This document shows, one piece after another, positions 1 to 6,456 of a stretch of DNA of 50,888 nucleotides (the stretch's first letter is position 1; the number at the start of each line of letters is the position of its first letter). Where the stretch lies: the NCBI RefSeq assembly GCF_001461035.1, contig NZ_LNAM01000113.1, positions 1-50,888 on the forward strand. The letters are read 5' to 3'. The stretch is from Acetivibrio ethanolgignens. Its GTDB lineage: Bacteria; Bacillota; Clostridia; Lachnospirales; Lachnospiraceae. The translations under genes and the position numbers were made by a program. The notes beneath the pieces are model-generated. The model ran no database searches. It was given only the letters and a program-made list of their open reading frames with translations, and had not been told where the DNA came from.

Positions 1-74
1 TATATCAAAAATCTGGACGGGGGTGTTCATAATTTATTCATTCATGCGTTTGTCGTGGAAAAGTCAACAAAGAT

Positions 75-112
75 AACGCGGAAGCGTCCCAAATTGGGTA
101 CACTTCCGCGTT
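75..112. terminator. perfect GC-rich stem-loop at the left edge
   Basis: Ten-base perfect arms (AACGCGGAAG at 75-84 and CTTCCGCGTT at 103-112) enclose a loop that itself contains CCCAA/TTGGG. It lies beyond the end of the leftward four-gene accessory operon, so it could be its terminator. The T-tract on that strand is poor (TTATCTTTG), however, so it could also be the end of a mobile or repeat element cut by the window edge. The rest of 1-178 shows nothing I recognise. Confidence 0.45.
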
Positions 113-178
113 GATTGCCAGATATAAATATCTAATAAATCATCAGCTGCCGGAAAATAGTCTTAAAATCAAAAGAAT

Positions 179-394
179 TTAATCATTTCCATATCCTCTC
201 TCTTTTAATAACATTGCACATGCTATTTTTTCTTCTCCACTTGAATGTCTATATTTTTCCATTAATTTTTGATCATCATACTTATTATTGCGATCCTTAT
301 ACTTTAAGATACGCTTATTTCTTTTTTCAGCATCTTCAATTATATGTTTGCCACATGCTACAGCAACCTTACCCATACTGTTAAAAAAACTCAT
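179..394 (-). CDS. small hypothetical protein (71 aa), last gene of accessory operon
   Basis: I do not recognise this gene. It encodes a 71-residue basic, lysine- and arginine-rich soluble protein opening with MSFFNSMGKVAVACGKH and having no membrane segment or signal peptide. The start is supported by GGGAGG seven bases upstream. It follows the 162-residue gene by 47 bases in the same direction and is probably the last gene of the leftward operon that begins at 1693. The stretch is clearly more A+T-rich than the housekeeping genes to its right, which suggests an acquired patch. Confidence 0.6.
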   Translation of the reverse strand: MSFFNSMGKVAVACGKHIIEDAEKRNKRILKYKDRNNKYDDQKLMEKYRHSSGEEKIACAMLLKERGYGND

Positions 395-441
395 TTTTCA
401 TCCTCCCATATAACATTTAAAATTTTCAATTTTTATCAGTT

Positions 442-930
442 TTACCAAGATGCCTTTATTTCTACACTATACAATTCTCTATCCTGTTTATATACTTTTT
501 TAAGGGGGCTACCTCCTAATAACGTATCTATTCCATCTAAAAAAGTAGTCTTTTCTACATATTCGACTTTAAAAAAACAACCCGCTTTCACCACTCTAAC
601 TGAATAATTTTTAAAGCCATCATTCTTTAAATACATTTCTATTTTTTCTCTAATATATTCTGCATCTTCTTTTAACAATCGATACCAATATGTATCTTCT
701 CTTTTACCAGCAATAAGCATATATTTACTAAGTGCTTCAGTAAAATCATCCTTAATCTTACCATCAAAATTGCAAATATAATCATTAGGTATTACTACAC
801 GTACCGACTCATTCCCATTTTTTGCTTCATATTGACAACTATTTCTGAAATCTTCATAGTAATAATTAATAGCTTCATCAAAACACTTTTTTTTAATATT
901 TTCCTTATTCAAGCCATCTGCAAAACTCAT
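442..930 (-). CDS. hypothetical protein (162 aa) in accessory operon
   Basis: This is an unrecognised soluble protein of 162 residues, with no signal peptide or membrane helix. It mixes charged helical stretches with a C-terminal half that looks like alternating strands (SVRVVKAGCFFKVEYVEKT), so an alpha/beta fold is plausible. The start has AAGGAG eight bases upstream. It sits 12 bases downstream of the 188-residue gene, which is operon spacing. Low G+C like its neighbours. No motif points to an enzyme, toxin or phage structural role, so the function is left open. Confidence 0.6.
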   Translation of the reverse strand: MSFADGLNKENIKKKCFDEAINYYYEDFRNSCQYEAKNGNESVRVVIPNDYICNFDGKIKDDFTEALSKYMLIAGKREDTYWYRLLKEDAEYIREKIEMYLKNDGFKNYSVRVVKAGCFFKVEYVEKTTFLDGIDTLLGGSPLKKVYKQDRELYSVEIKASW

Positions 931-942
931 TTTCTCTTCTCC

Positions 943-1509
943 TTATTTAATATTTCTTATATTTTTTTCTAATAATGACGTAACAGAAATAATTTTATTA
1001 AGAGTCTCTCCATCTATTCCAGATACATTATTTAACAAATTATCTCTTTCATCAACTAAAGCTGCTCCCATAGCCTTCCAATCCACAGAAAGAATATCTT
1101 CAGATAATTCCCCTCCATTCTTTTCATAATCTAAAGCAGATTGTGCTACTATTTTCACAATATTCCAATTTACTACCCGTAATGGAGTAAAATTAATTGC
1201 AATTCCAGCAAAAGTACTTGCCAGCCTTAACATTGCCGCCCACTCATCTTCAGATGTTCCTCTATAAATATCATATAAATCTATAGCATTATTAACTACC
1301 TTATCTCGTGCATCATACATTTTTTCTTCAACATGATCTAAAACACTATCCATAGCTTTTTCTACTAAAGACGCATTGGGATTAGTAATTTTTATACTAG
1401 GTCGTGTTGTATACAATTCCCTTGCATAATCAGGACCAAATATTTCTACATCTTCTTTTATTTCTTTTATTTCGTCTATCAGCTCTCTCATTGCATCAAA
1501 AAGTCCCAT
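943..1509 (-). CDS. hypothetical helical protein (188 aa) in accessory operon
   Basis: This is an unrecognised, mostly helical, acidic protein of 188 residues. It begins MGLFDAMRELIDEIKEIKED, an amphipathic helix. A middle segment (residues about 97-125, WAAMLRLASTFAGIAINF and following) is hydrophobic enough to be a buried or membrane-associated helix, but it is interrupted by charged residues. The start is supported by AAGGAG six bases upstream. The gene lies 31 bases downstream of the zinc-ribbon microprotein gene and 12 bases before the 162-residue gene, so the three are almost certainly co-transcribed. Confidence 0.6.
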   Translation of the reverse strand: MGLFDAMRELIDEIKEIKEDVEIFGPDYARELYTTRPSIKITNPNASLVEKAMDSVLDHVEEKMYDARDKVVNNAIDLYDIYRGTSEDEWAAMLRLASTFAGIAINFTPLRVVNWNIVKIVAQSALDYEKNGGELSEDILSVDWKAMGAALVDERDNLLNNVSGIDGETLNKIISVTSLLEKNIRNIK

Positions 1510-1540
1510 AATTATCTCCTTTTAAGTTATTATTGTAATT

Positions 1541-1693
1541 TTAAAGTTTGCGATTTACAACCCAGCGATGTGGTTGATCTCCACTTCGTCTTGGGCATTT
1601 TCCAGGTAATGGTCTTCCTGCACCTTCCTTTTTACAGCTTCTTCTTCCACAATAAGTACACATATACTCTATGGTAATTGTTTTCTTTTGCAT
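1541..1693 (-). CDS. zinc-ribbon microprotein (50 aa)
   Basis: A 50-codon reading frame runs from ATG at 1693 to TAA at 1541. The product begins MQKKTITIEYMCTYCGRRS and carries four cysteines in a C-x2-C-x4-C-x12-C pattern (C12, C15, C20, C33). The first pair looks like a zinc knuckle. The C-terminal half is basic, with histidine and tryptophan (QPHRWVV). GGGAG lies about ten bases upstream. It is the first gene after the palindrome-covered promoter at 1732-1760. Small proteins of this type are common as uncharacterised ORFs; nucleic-acid binding is a guess. Confidence 0.6.
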   Translation of the reverse strand: MQKKTITIEYMCTYCGRRSCKKEGAGRPLPGKCPRRSGDQPHRWVVNRKL

Positions 1694-1731
1694 AATCGTA
1701 TTTCTCCCTTCATAAAATAATTATTTCTTTT

Positions 1732-1760
1732 ATTATAAAACATTTTGTTTTAAAACGCAA
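1732..1760 (-). promoter_or_regulatory. sigma-A promoter of the accessory operon
   Basis: On the minus strand TTGCGT (1755-1760) and TATAAT (1732-1737) are separated by 17 bases. It reads leftward into the zinc-ribbon gene. Its spacer and -35 lie wholly inside the palindrome at 1737-1766, so a repressor bound there would block RNA polymerase. Confidence 0.65.
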
Positions 1761-1766
1761 TGTTTT
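1737..1766. promoter_or_regulatory. 30-bp palindrome, probable operator for the adjacent XRE protein
   Basis: AAAACATTTTGTTTT (1737-1751) is followed directly by AAAACGCAATGTTTT (1752-1766). These are inverted copies of each other with two mismatches and a TTTTAAAA centre. The site covers the leftward promoter and lies 41 bp upstream of the divergent XRE start. It is the obvious candidate operator for that repressor (inference). Confidence 0.6.
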
Positions 1767-1806
1767 ATTCAAAAATATGAAATAATAAAAAAGGAGGTAA
1801 ACGACA

Positions 1807-2049
1807 ATGTACGAACGCATAAGAAATCTTCGAGAAGATTATGACTTGAAACAAAAAGATTTGGCAGAATATTTGAACTGTACTCAAGTTTCTTACTCTT
1901 ACTATGAAATTGGAAAACGTGATATTCCAAGCTCTGTTTTAATTCAACTAGCTAAATATTACGGATGCAGTGTTGATTATCTCCTTGGACTAACTGATAC
2001 TAAAATTCCTTATCCCAGAAAAGATTTCCCTACCAACCAAGACACTTAA
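1807..2049 (+). CDS. XRE-family helix-turn-helix regulator (80 aa)
   Basis: This is a Cro/C1-type DNA-binding protein, small enough to be a single HTH domain. Residues 1-62 match the family in order: MYERIRNLREDYDLKQKDLA (helices 1-2), QVSYSYYEIGKRDIPSS (recognition helix and wing), then LAKYYGCSVDYLLGLT, a hallmark ending of these domains. The tail is short and polar. AGGAGG lies nine bases upstream of the ATG. It is divergent from the four-gene accessory operon and faces the palindrome at 1737-1766, so it probably represses that operon and perhaps itself. It is convergent with the HipA-like gene, so the two are not a HipB/HipA operon. Confidence 0.9.
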   Translation: MYERIRNLREDYDLKQKDLAEYLNCTQVSYSYYEIGKRDIPSSVLIQLAKYYGCSVDYLLGLTDTKIPYPRKDFPTNQDT

Positions 2050-2078
2050 ATAGCCATTATAAACCTTTATAACAAAAA

Positions 2079-2126
2079 GAGCTTTTGAAAAATAGATGAT
2101 TTTCTACTTTTCAAAAGCCCTTTTTT
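2079..2126. terminator. bidirectional terminator between XRE gene and HipA-like gene
   Basis: The GAGCTTTTGAAAA arm pairs with TTTTCAAAAGCCC, followed by T6 on the plus strand and preceded by an A-rich stretch that gives a U-run on the minus transcript. It serves the convergent genes at 1807-2049 and 2135-3220. Confidence 0.8.
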
Positions 2127-2134
2127 AATAAAAA

Positions 2135-3220
2135 CTACTCCAATATTTTCCGTATATTTTCCTGCACAAACTTCTCCAAACGCTCCAAACGCCACTCCGG
2201 GAGATTTAATTTACTATCCCTCTCAAACTGAAAATCCTTCAATTCAATCAGTGCCTTTCTGGTATCCGCAGTCAGGCAGTACTTTGCAGTCTTATAAAAA
2301 TTCTCTCCAATCCGAGGGCCCTTCAGGGAAAGATACTCCTCCAGCTTTGCAAAATCCTCTTCCTCTGCATAAGGCAGTAAAGACACATTATGATCAAATA
2401 AGGGTGCCATATCTACAATTTCCTGTTTCTCATTGTCTACAATGAAACCAAAATTATTTTTATGCCGGTCCTCATTGTAGATAACCGCGTCTACAACGAA
2501 CATCGTTTTTGCCTGCCCCTCCAATCCCAGACCTTTCATATTTTCAAGGACAGTTAGTACATCCGTATTTCCTGGAAATACGGCATCATAAGGTAGAAAA
2601 CCATAGCTTTCATTCGTAAAACAATCACATACGGTGCAGAGCTTTCCATTATGAGTTCGTATTCCATAAGGAACAAAATGCTTTGTTATTCTACCTACTA
2701 GCTGACTGGCATAAAATTCTGAGTATGGCTCCAGTCCTGCGTTTCTTGTCCCAGAGCTTCCACGCTTTAACATCTTAATCGTATCATTTTCCCGAATCCA
2801 ACACTTGGCAAAGCTACCATCCGTTCCATATTCCGGTGATGTTGTGCTTAACTGTCTGCCATGAAGTCCACCCTCAAAGGCAGTTTTTGCAATCACCTCA
2901 TTAAAAGGATGCGTATATAAAGATACTTTCTTCCATTCCAGTGTACTTTCTGCCGGCTTTACCCAAAAGGTGTCAATTAAAGAAAGGGCATGAGTAATAT
3001 CCAGATATCCTTCCAGTGTATCACAGCCACTTTCCTTTAGCAAAAGCTTCATGTTTTCTCTATGCTTTGGAGCACGCCTATTTGCAATAAATAATGGCAG
3101 ATTTCGTATCCAAGCTGGCAGTTCCCTCATTTTTTTATCAATTACCGCATTGTCCAAATCTCCAATATGAAATTGTGCAATCTCAACATCTTTATTTAAT
3201 AGTACATACCTTTTTTTCAA
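2135..3220 (-). CDS. HipA-like serine/threonine kinase, orphan
   Basis: HipA-family proteins are atypical Ser/Thr kinases. In toxin-antitoxin pairs they phosphorylate targets such as glutamyl-tRNA synthetase, but many stand-alone members have unknown targets. Here the catalytic loop reads DAVIYNEDRHKNNFGF and is followed by MAPLFDHNVSL with the metal-binding aspartate. GSSGT in the N-terminal part may be the nucleotide loop. I place the start at the TTG at 3220 (361 aa, LKKRYVLLNKDVEI), because AGGAG lies eight bases upstream and a strong promoter (3272-3300) lies inside the longer frame that would begin at 3310. No HipB-like gene is fused or co-directional. The nearest HTH gene is convergent. 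Confidence 0.75.
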   Translation of the reverse strand: MKKRYVLLNKDVEIAQFHIGDLDNAVIDKKMRELPAWIRNLPLFIANRRAPKHRENMKLLLKESGCDTLEGYLDITHALSLIDTFWVKPAESTLEWKKVSLYTHPFNEVIAKTAFEGGLHGRQLSTTSPEYGTDGSFAKCWIRENDTIKMLKRGSSGTRNAGLEPYSEFYASQLVGRITKHFVPYGIRTHNGKLCTVCDCFTNESYGFLPYDAVFPGNTDVLTVLENMKGLGLEGQAKTMFVVDAVIYNEDRHKNNFGFIVDNEKQEIVDMAPLFDHNVSLLPYAEEEDFAKLEEYLSLKGPRIGENFYKTAKYCLTADTRKALIELKDFQFERDSKLNLPEWRLERLEKFVQENIRKILE

Positions 3221-3271
3221 TCTCTCCGCTCCTCTCCTGCTAAAATTCTCCCATACCGAATCAATATGTAT

Positions 3272-3300
3272 AGTATACAGGAAAAAAAGGGATTTTACAA
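3272..3300 (-). promoter_or_regulatory. sigma-A promoter of the HipA-like kinase gene
   Basis: TTGTAA (3295-3300) and TATACT (3272-3277) on the minus strand are separated by 17 bases. It leaves a leader of roughly 45 bases to the TTG start at 3220 and rules out the upstream ATG at 3310. Confidence 0.75.
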
Positions 3301-3370
3301 GGTAGTCCAATTAGCAAACTTGCACAATGGTTATGCAAAGAATTAAACTGTCTTAAAAAAGACCTGTTAA

Positions 3371-3406
3371 AAGGGCTGAATCTTGAAAACTCAAGGTTTA
3401 GCCCTT
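3371..3406 (-). terminator. terminator after the Crp/Fnr gene
   Basis: AAGGGCT at 3371-3377 and AGCCCTT at 3400-3406 form the base of a hairpin with TCTTGA/TCAAGG inside. On the minus strand it is followed by TTTTAAC. It ends the redox cluster. Confidence 0.7.
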
Positions 3407-3412
3407 CCTTTA

Positions 3413-4069
3413 TCAATATGCCAGCTTCTCCAGCTTTTTTCTATCTAAAAGTGTTACACTTCCTCTGGACACTTCCACCAGTCCTTCATCAGCAAAGTAC
3501 TTTAGCATTCTGGAAACGACCTCTCTTGCAGAGCCTAAATGCCGTGCCATCATTTCCTGAGTCATCTTAAAGGTATCCTTTCCTTCAATCGCCGACTGTT
3601 CTAAAAGAAAGATAGCCAGCCGCTTGTCAAAGCTCATAAAAAGAACCTGCTCCATAACCCACATCAAATCTGACATCCGGGAAGAAAGAAGCTCATTGGT
3701 ATACTCCGATACCGCCAGAGATTCCTTTTGTACCTCAGAATAAATACTGCTTGGTATCAGATACACCTGGGTATCCTTTTCTGCCTCTACAAAAATATCA
3801 AAGCTTATGTTTTTCATAATGCAGGAGGCAGAAAAAATGCAGATATCACGCTCAAAAAGGCGGTAAAGAGTAATCTCTTTTCCACCTTCTGATATGATAT
3901 AGCTGCGAAGCTGCCCACCTCTTACCACAAAGAGGCCTGAACAGTCATTGGAGCCTGCATGCAGCACATCACCTTTTTTATAATTAACCTCCCGGCAAGA
4001 AGCAAGCAGCTTATTTTTCTGCTCCTTTGTTAAGCTCTTCCAGAATGGAAGCATATCCTGAAGCCTCAT
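3413..4069 (-). CDS. Crp/Fnr-family transcriptional regulator
   Basis: This is a 218-residue regulator with an N-terminal cyclic-nucleotide-binding-like beta-roll (about 15-130) and a C-terminal winged helix (about 145-215). The DNA-recognition helix is in MARHLGSAREVVSRMLKYF. Cysteines at 25 and 43 and the ICIFSASC segment are present, but not the N-terminal cysteine set of E. coli FNR. Redox or metabolite sensing is therefore possible but not shown. GAGGAG lies seven bases upstream of the ATG. The first 59 bases overlap the end of the membrane Fe-S gene, so the two are probably translationally coupled. It closes the trxA-ferredoxin-NapH-like operon, and the palindrome at 5224-5236 ahead of that operon may be its site. 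Confidence 0.88.
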   Translation of the reverse strand: MRLQDMLPFWKSLTKEQKNKLLASCREVNYKKGDVLHAGSNDCSGLFVVRGGQLRSYIISEGGKEITLYRLFERDICIFSASCIMKNISFDIFVEAEKDTQVYLIPSSIYSEVQKESLAVSEYTNELLSSRMSDLMWVMEQVLFMSFDKRLAIFLLEQSAIEGKDTFKMTQEMMARHLGSAREVVSRMLKYFADEGLVEVSRGSVTLLDRKKLEKLAY

Positions 4070-4655
4070 CTGAATTCTCCTCTTCCTTTCCGGCCCTTAA
4101 CTGACAGATACACTGGGTCATGGTACCCATTGGGCAATAAGTACACCAGGAACGCGGCCGAAACAAAACCATGGTAATAATTCCAAGCAGAGTAGATGTC
4201 AGCATCATACTGTAAAATCCAAAGGCAAACTGAGCCTGCCACACCGGTGCTCCTGAATACGTCCATTCCCATGGAACCTTAAAGGTCCAAAACAGGGTAA
4301 TAATTTTCTTCATACCTCTGACTCCTGAAAATACCAGCCAGGTTGTATGGAGCATATTAAAAAACATGGTCATAAAAAAGATGAAAAAGCCATAACGAAA
4401 GGCTTTACTGTACATCCACGCCGGTGTCTCTTTTCTTCTTGACAGCTTAAGCCTTGTACCAAAAAGCTCCAAAAGCTGACCTCTTCCGCAATACTTATTA
4501 CAGTATACCTTATTACCACCTATAATTGCAATCCCCAGTGGTACTAAAAAGCAAATCAGTCCCAGCCAGGCAAACATTATATTAAAAAATCCCAAAAATA
4601 AATACAAAGCAGATGCTATGTACAGATAATCATTCCAATGCTTCTTTTTCTTCAT
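4011..4655 (-). CDS. NapH-like membrane 4Fe-4S protein
   Basis: This is a polytopic membrane protein of about 214 residues with four or five hydrophobic segments. It carries two cysteine motifs, CNKYCGRGQ after the first membrane hairpin and CTYCPMGTMTQCIC near the C terminus. That is the arrangement of the NapH/CcoG-type 4Fe-4S membrane family, which passes electrons between quinone or ferredoxin pools and membrane enzymes. I place the start at the ATG at 4655 (MKKKKHWNDYLYI), with GGAGG six bases upstream. The longer frame has no ribosome site and only encodes the overlap with the ferredoxin gene. The gene overlaps the ferredoxin by 26 bases and the Crp/Fnr gene by 59 bases. The electron partner is unknown. 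Confidence 0.8.
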   Translation of the reverse strand: MKKKKHWNDYLYIASALYLFLGFFNIMFAWLGLICFLVPLGIAIIGGNKVYCNKYCGRGQLLELFGTRLKLSRRKETPAWMYSKAFRYGFFIFFMTMFFNMLHTTWLVFSGVRGMKKIITLFWTFKVPWEWTYSGAPVWQAQFAFGFYSMMLTSTLLGIITMVLFRPRSWCTYCPMGTMTQCICQLRAGKEEENSDEASGYASILEELNKGAEK

Positions 4656-4839
4656 GTATAACCTCCAGAGAGACTGCGGATGCCGGACAGGTTCTGGTAC
4701 ACAGCCCACAGCCCACACACATTTCACTTATTTGGGCATAAATCCCCTTATAAATCGTAATCGCCTGCTTGGGGCATACATTAGAGCACGCCCCACAGGC
4801 CACACATCTTTTCTTGTTTATAATAGCACGTTTTTTCAT
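4630..4839 (-). CDS. 2[4Fe-4S] ferredoxin-type protein
   Basis: A 69-residue small iron-sulfur protein with two classical cluster motifs: CVACGACSNVCP (starting at residue 12) and CVGCGLCTRTCP (starting at about 41). Each has the C-x2-C-x2-C-x3-C-P pattern. It should be a low-potential cytoplasmic electron carrier, or a soluble subunit docking on the membrane protein encoded next. The ribosome site AGAGG lies within the last codons of trxA, 9 bases before the start. The acidic tail (EEKEALE) overlaps the next gene. Tight overlaps imply equimolar synthesis with its neighbours. Confidence 0.9.
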   Translation of the reverse strand: MKKRAIINKKRCVACGACSNVCPKQAITIYKGIYAQISEMCVGCGLCTRTCPASAVSLEVIHEEKEALE

Positions 4840-4848
4840 TGAAACCTC

Positions 4849-5160
4849 TTATTTTCCAAGCATAGCCATAATTTTGTTCTTAGACTGTACACCAACACTC
4901 TTTTCTACGATTTCACCCTTATCAAATACCAGAAGGGTTGGGATACTCATAACGCGGAACTTCGCTGCCAGCTCCTGCTGCTCATCTACATTAATCTTTC
5001 CAACCTTGTAGCTTCCATCAGACTCATCTGCAATCTCATCCACTACCGGAGACAGCATCTTACATGGCATACACCAGGATGCCCAAAAATCAATTAATAC
5101 TGGTACCTCAGATTTTAAAACCTCATTTTCAAAATTCTCTAATGTTATTTCCATAGCCAT
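4849..5160 (-). CDS. trxA: thioredoxin
   Basis: A full-length thioredoxin of 103 residues that reduces disulfides in the cytoplasm. The fold landmarks are present: PVLIDFWASWC, the active site WCMPCK at residues 29-34, and the cis-proline loop VMSIPTLLVF. The active-site dipeptide is Met-Pro rather than the usual Gly-Pro, which may shift redox potential or partner choice. AGGAGG lies upstream of the ATG at 5160. It is the first gene of the four-gene redox operon. No thioredoxin reductase is encoded in the window, so this may be a dedicated accessory thioredoxin rather than the main housekeeping one. Confidence 0.93.
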   Translation of the reverse strand: MAMEITLENFENEVLKSEVPVLIDFWASWCMPCKMLSPVVDEIADESDGSYKVGKINVDEQQELAAKFRVMSIPTLLVFDKGEIVEKSVGVQSKNKIMAMLGK

Positions 5161-5202
5161 TTTTCATTCCTCCTAAATACTATTTTCTCAAGTTATGTGT
5201 CT

Positions 5203-5236
5203 ATTATAAAACGAAATGCTAACAGTTACCGTAACT
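5203..5236 (-). promoter_or_regulatory. trxA operon promoter region with AGTTAC-C-GTAACT palindrome
   Basis: TATAAT lies on the minus strand at 5203-5208. The position 17 bases upstream (5226-5231, CGGTAA) is a poor -35 and falls inside a perfect palindrome AGTTAC/GTAACT at 5224-5236. A weak -35 occupied by a palindrome suggests control by a dimeric regulator. The Crp/Fnr protein at the end of the operon is the natural candidate, though this is not shown. Confidence 0.5.
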
Positions 5237-5284
5237 AAGTCACACTCTATAACTTTTTTTACGATATAATTATGGTTTACATTT

Positions 5285-5313
5285 TTGAAGAAATCATTTA
5301 TGATATGTATGAT
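5285..5313 (+). promoter_or_regulatory. sigma-A promoter of the cyclophilin gene
   Basis: TTGAAG (5285-5290), 17 bases, TATGAT (5308-5313), about 50 bases upstream of the start codon at 5364. A second TATAAT at 5265-5270 lacks a convincing -35. Confidence 0.55.
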
Positions 5314-5363
5314 TAAATTATATACTAAAATTCCCATTGGGTAAATAGAAAGGAAGTAATATT

Positions 5364-5885
5364 ATGTCACAAAATCCAGTAGTAACCATTCAGATAAAGG
5401 ATGGTGGCTCCATTAAGGTTGAGCTTTATCCTGAAATCGCACCAAATACCGTAAACAACTTTATCTCTCTTGTAAAGAAGGGCTTCTATAATGGTCTTAT
5501 CTTCCACCGCGTTATCAATGGCTTTATGATTCAGGGAGGCTGTCCTGATGGTAATGGTATGGGCGGCCCTGGCTATTCCATCAAGGGTGAGTTCGCGATG
5601 AACCGTTTTGAAAACAACTTAAAGCATACGGCCGGTGTTATCTCTATGGCCCGCTCCCAGATGCCAAACTCCGCAGGCTCCCAGTTCTTCATTATGCATA
5701 GGGACGCACCACATCTGGACGGTGCTTATGCCGCTTTTGGCAAGGTTATCGAGGGCATGGAGGTTGTAAATGAAATCGCTGAAACTAAGACCGATTACAT
5801 GGACAGACCATCCTTTGACCAGGTAATGGAAAGCGTAACGGTAGATACCTTTGGTGTAGAATATCCGGAACCAGAAAAGATGTAA
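5364..5885 (+). CDS. cyclophilin-type peptidyl-prolyl cis-trans isomerase
   Basis: A 173-residue cytoplasmic cyclophilin (no signal peptide) that catalyses proline cis-trans isomerisation during folding. The catalytic arginine is in GLIFHRVINGFMIQGGCP. The MARSQMPNSAGSQFFI segment holds the substrate-binding Met, Gln and Phe residues, and HLDGAYAAFGKV completes the signature. The length is typical of bacterial single-domain members. AGGAAG lies seven bases before the ATG. It is a monocistronic plus-strand gene with its own promoter and a strong terminator at 5892-5927, in a divergent arrangement with trxA. Confidence 0.95.
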   Translation: MSQNPVVTIQIKDGGSIKVELYPEIAPNTVNNFISLVKKGFYNGLIFHRVINGFMIQGGCPDGNGMGGPGYSIKGEFAMNRFENNLKHTAGVISMARSQMPNSAGSQFFIMHRDAPHLDGAYAAFGKVIEGMEVVNEIAETKTDYMDRPSFDQVMESVTVDTFGVEYPEPEKM

Positions 5886-5891
5886 GCAAAA

Positions 5892-5927
5892 GAAAAACAG
5901 TCCTACCCTTCGGTAAGACTGTTTTTT
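5892..5927. terminator. bidirectional terminator between cyclophilin and NUDIX genes
   Basis: AACAGTC (5896-5902) pairs with GACTGTT (5917-5923), with ACC/GGT inside and a CTTC loop. It is flanked by A5 and T6 and so works for both convergent genes. Confidence 0.85.
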
Positions 5928-5930
5928 AAT

Positions 5931-6383
5931 TTAGAAATATTTCCGGTTTCCCCAGAGATTACTTTTTTTCAAATCGACATATTCATTATAAGCTTTTTCC
6001 AAAATCTGCTTTTCGTTGGAAAATTTCAAAAGATGATATGCTTCATGAAACTTATAGTAACCGGAATCTACAAAATATTCCTCACGTTGTGGTTTACTAT
6101 AATAACTGTCTGCCATCATTAAATACCAGTGAACATCTTTTATTACTGCATCCAGAGGTGTATTGAAGGTATACTGGCTTTTCCCGATGTATTTGATAAT
6201 TGCTGCAGACACACCGGTTTCTTCCTTTACCTCACGAAGAGCTGTCTCCTTATACTCTTCTCCTTCTTCTACCGTGCCCTTAGGTAGAACCCAGCCCTCG
6301 TACTTATTTCTGTAGTTCTTATACAGTAGCAAAATCTTCCCTCTGAAAATAACCACACCGCCACAGCTCGTTGCTTCAATCAT
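5931..6383 (-). CDS. NUDIX hydrolase
   Basis: A protein of about 150 residues that should hydrolyse a nucleoside diphosphate linked to some moiety. The Nudix box is intact: GTVEEGEEYKETALREVKEETG, in the GX5EX7REUXEEXGU pattern (residues about 37-59 from the chosen start). The rest does not reveal the substrate. Diadenosine polyphosphate or cap-like RNA pyrophosphatase activity is possible, given the early CGGVVIF and WVLPKG motifs. I start it at the ATG at 6383 (MIEATSCGG), with AGGAGG seven bases upstream. A strong promoter at 6428-6456 lies inside the longer frame that begins at 6449, so that longer form is unlikely. Confidence 0.9.
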   Translation of the reverse strand: MIEATSCGGVVIFRGKILLLYKNYRNKYEGWVLPKGTVEEGEEYKETALREVKEETGVSAAIIKYIGKSQYTFNTPLDAVIKDVHWYLMMADSYYSKPQREEYFVDSGYYKFHEAYHLLKFSNEKQILEKAYNEYVDLKKSNLWGNRKYF

Positions 6384-6427
6384 CGCAATGCCTCCTGTTA
6401 GTGTGTTATAAAACAAAACCTGAAAAT

Positions 6428-6456
6428 AGTATACACTGTAAAGAGACATTTTTCAA
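6428..6456 (-). promoter_or_regulatory. sigma-A promoter of the NUDIX gene
   Basis: TTGAAA (6451-6456), 17 bases, TATACT (6428-6433) on the minus strand, immediately beyond the stop codon of the penicillin-binding protein gene. It sets the start of the NUDIX gene downstream at 6383. Confidence 0.75.

Noticed and set aside
344-607. Plus-strand ORF overlapping the first two accessory genes
   Set aside because: It lies antisense to genes with good ribosome sites and has none of its own.
1807-3220. A HipB-HipA toxin-antitoxin operon
   Set aside because: The XRE gene and the HipA-like gene are convergent with a terminator between them. The XRE protein is better placed to regulate the divergent accessory operon.
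4066-4272. A separate small membrane protein
   Set aside because: It is an out-of-frame shadow of the NapH-like gene.
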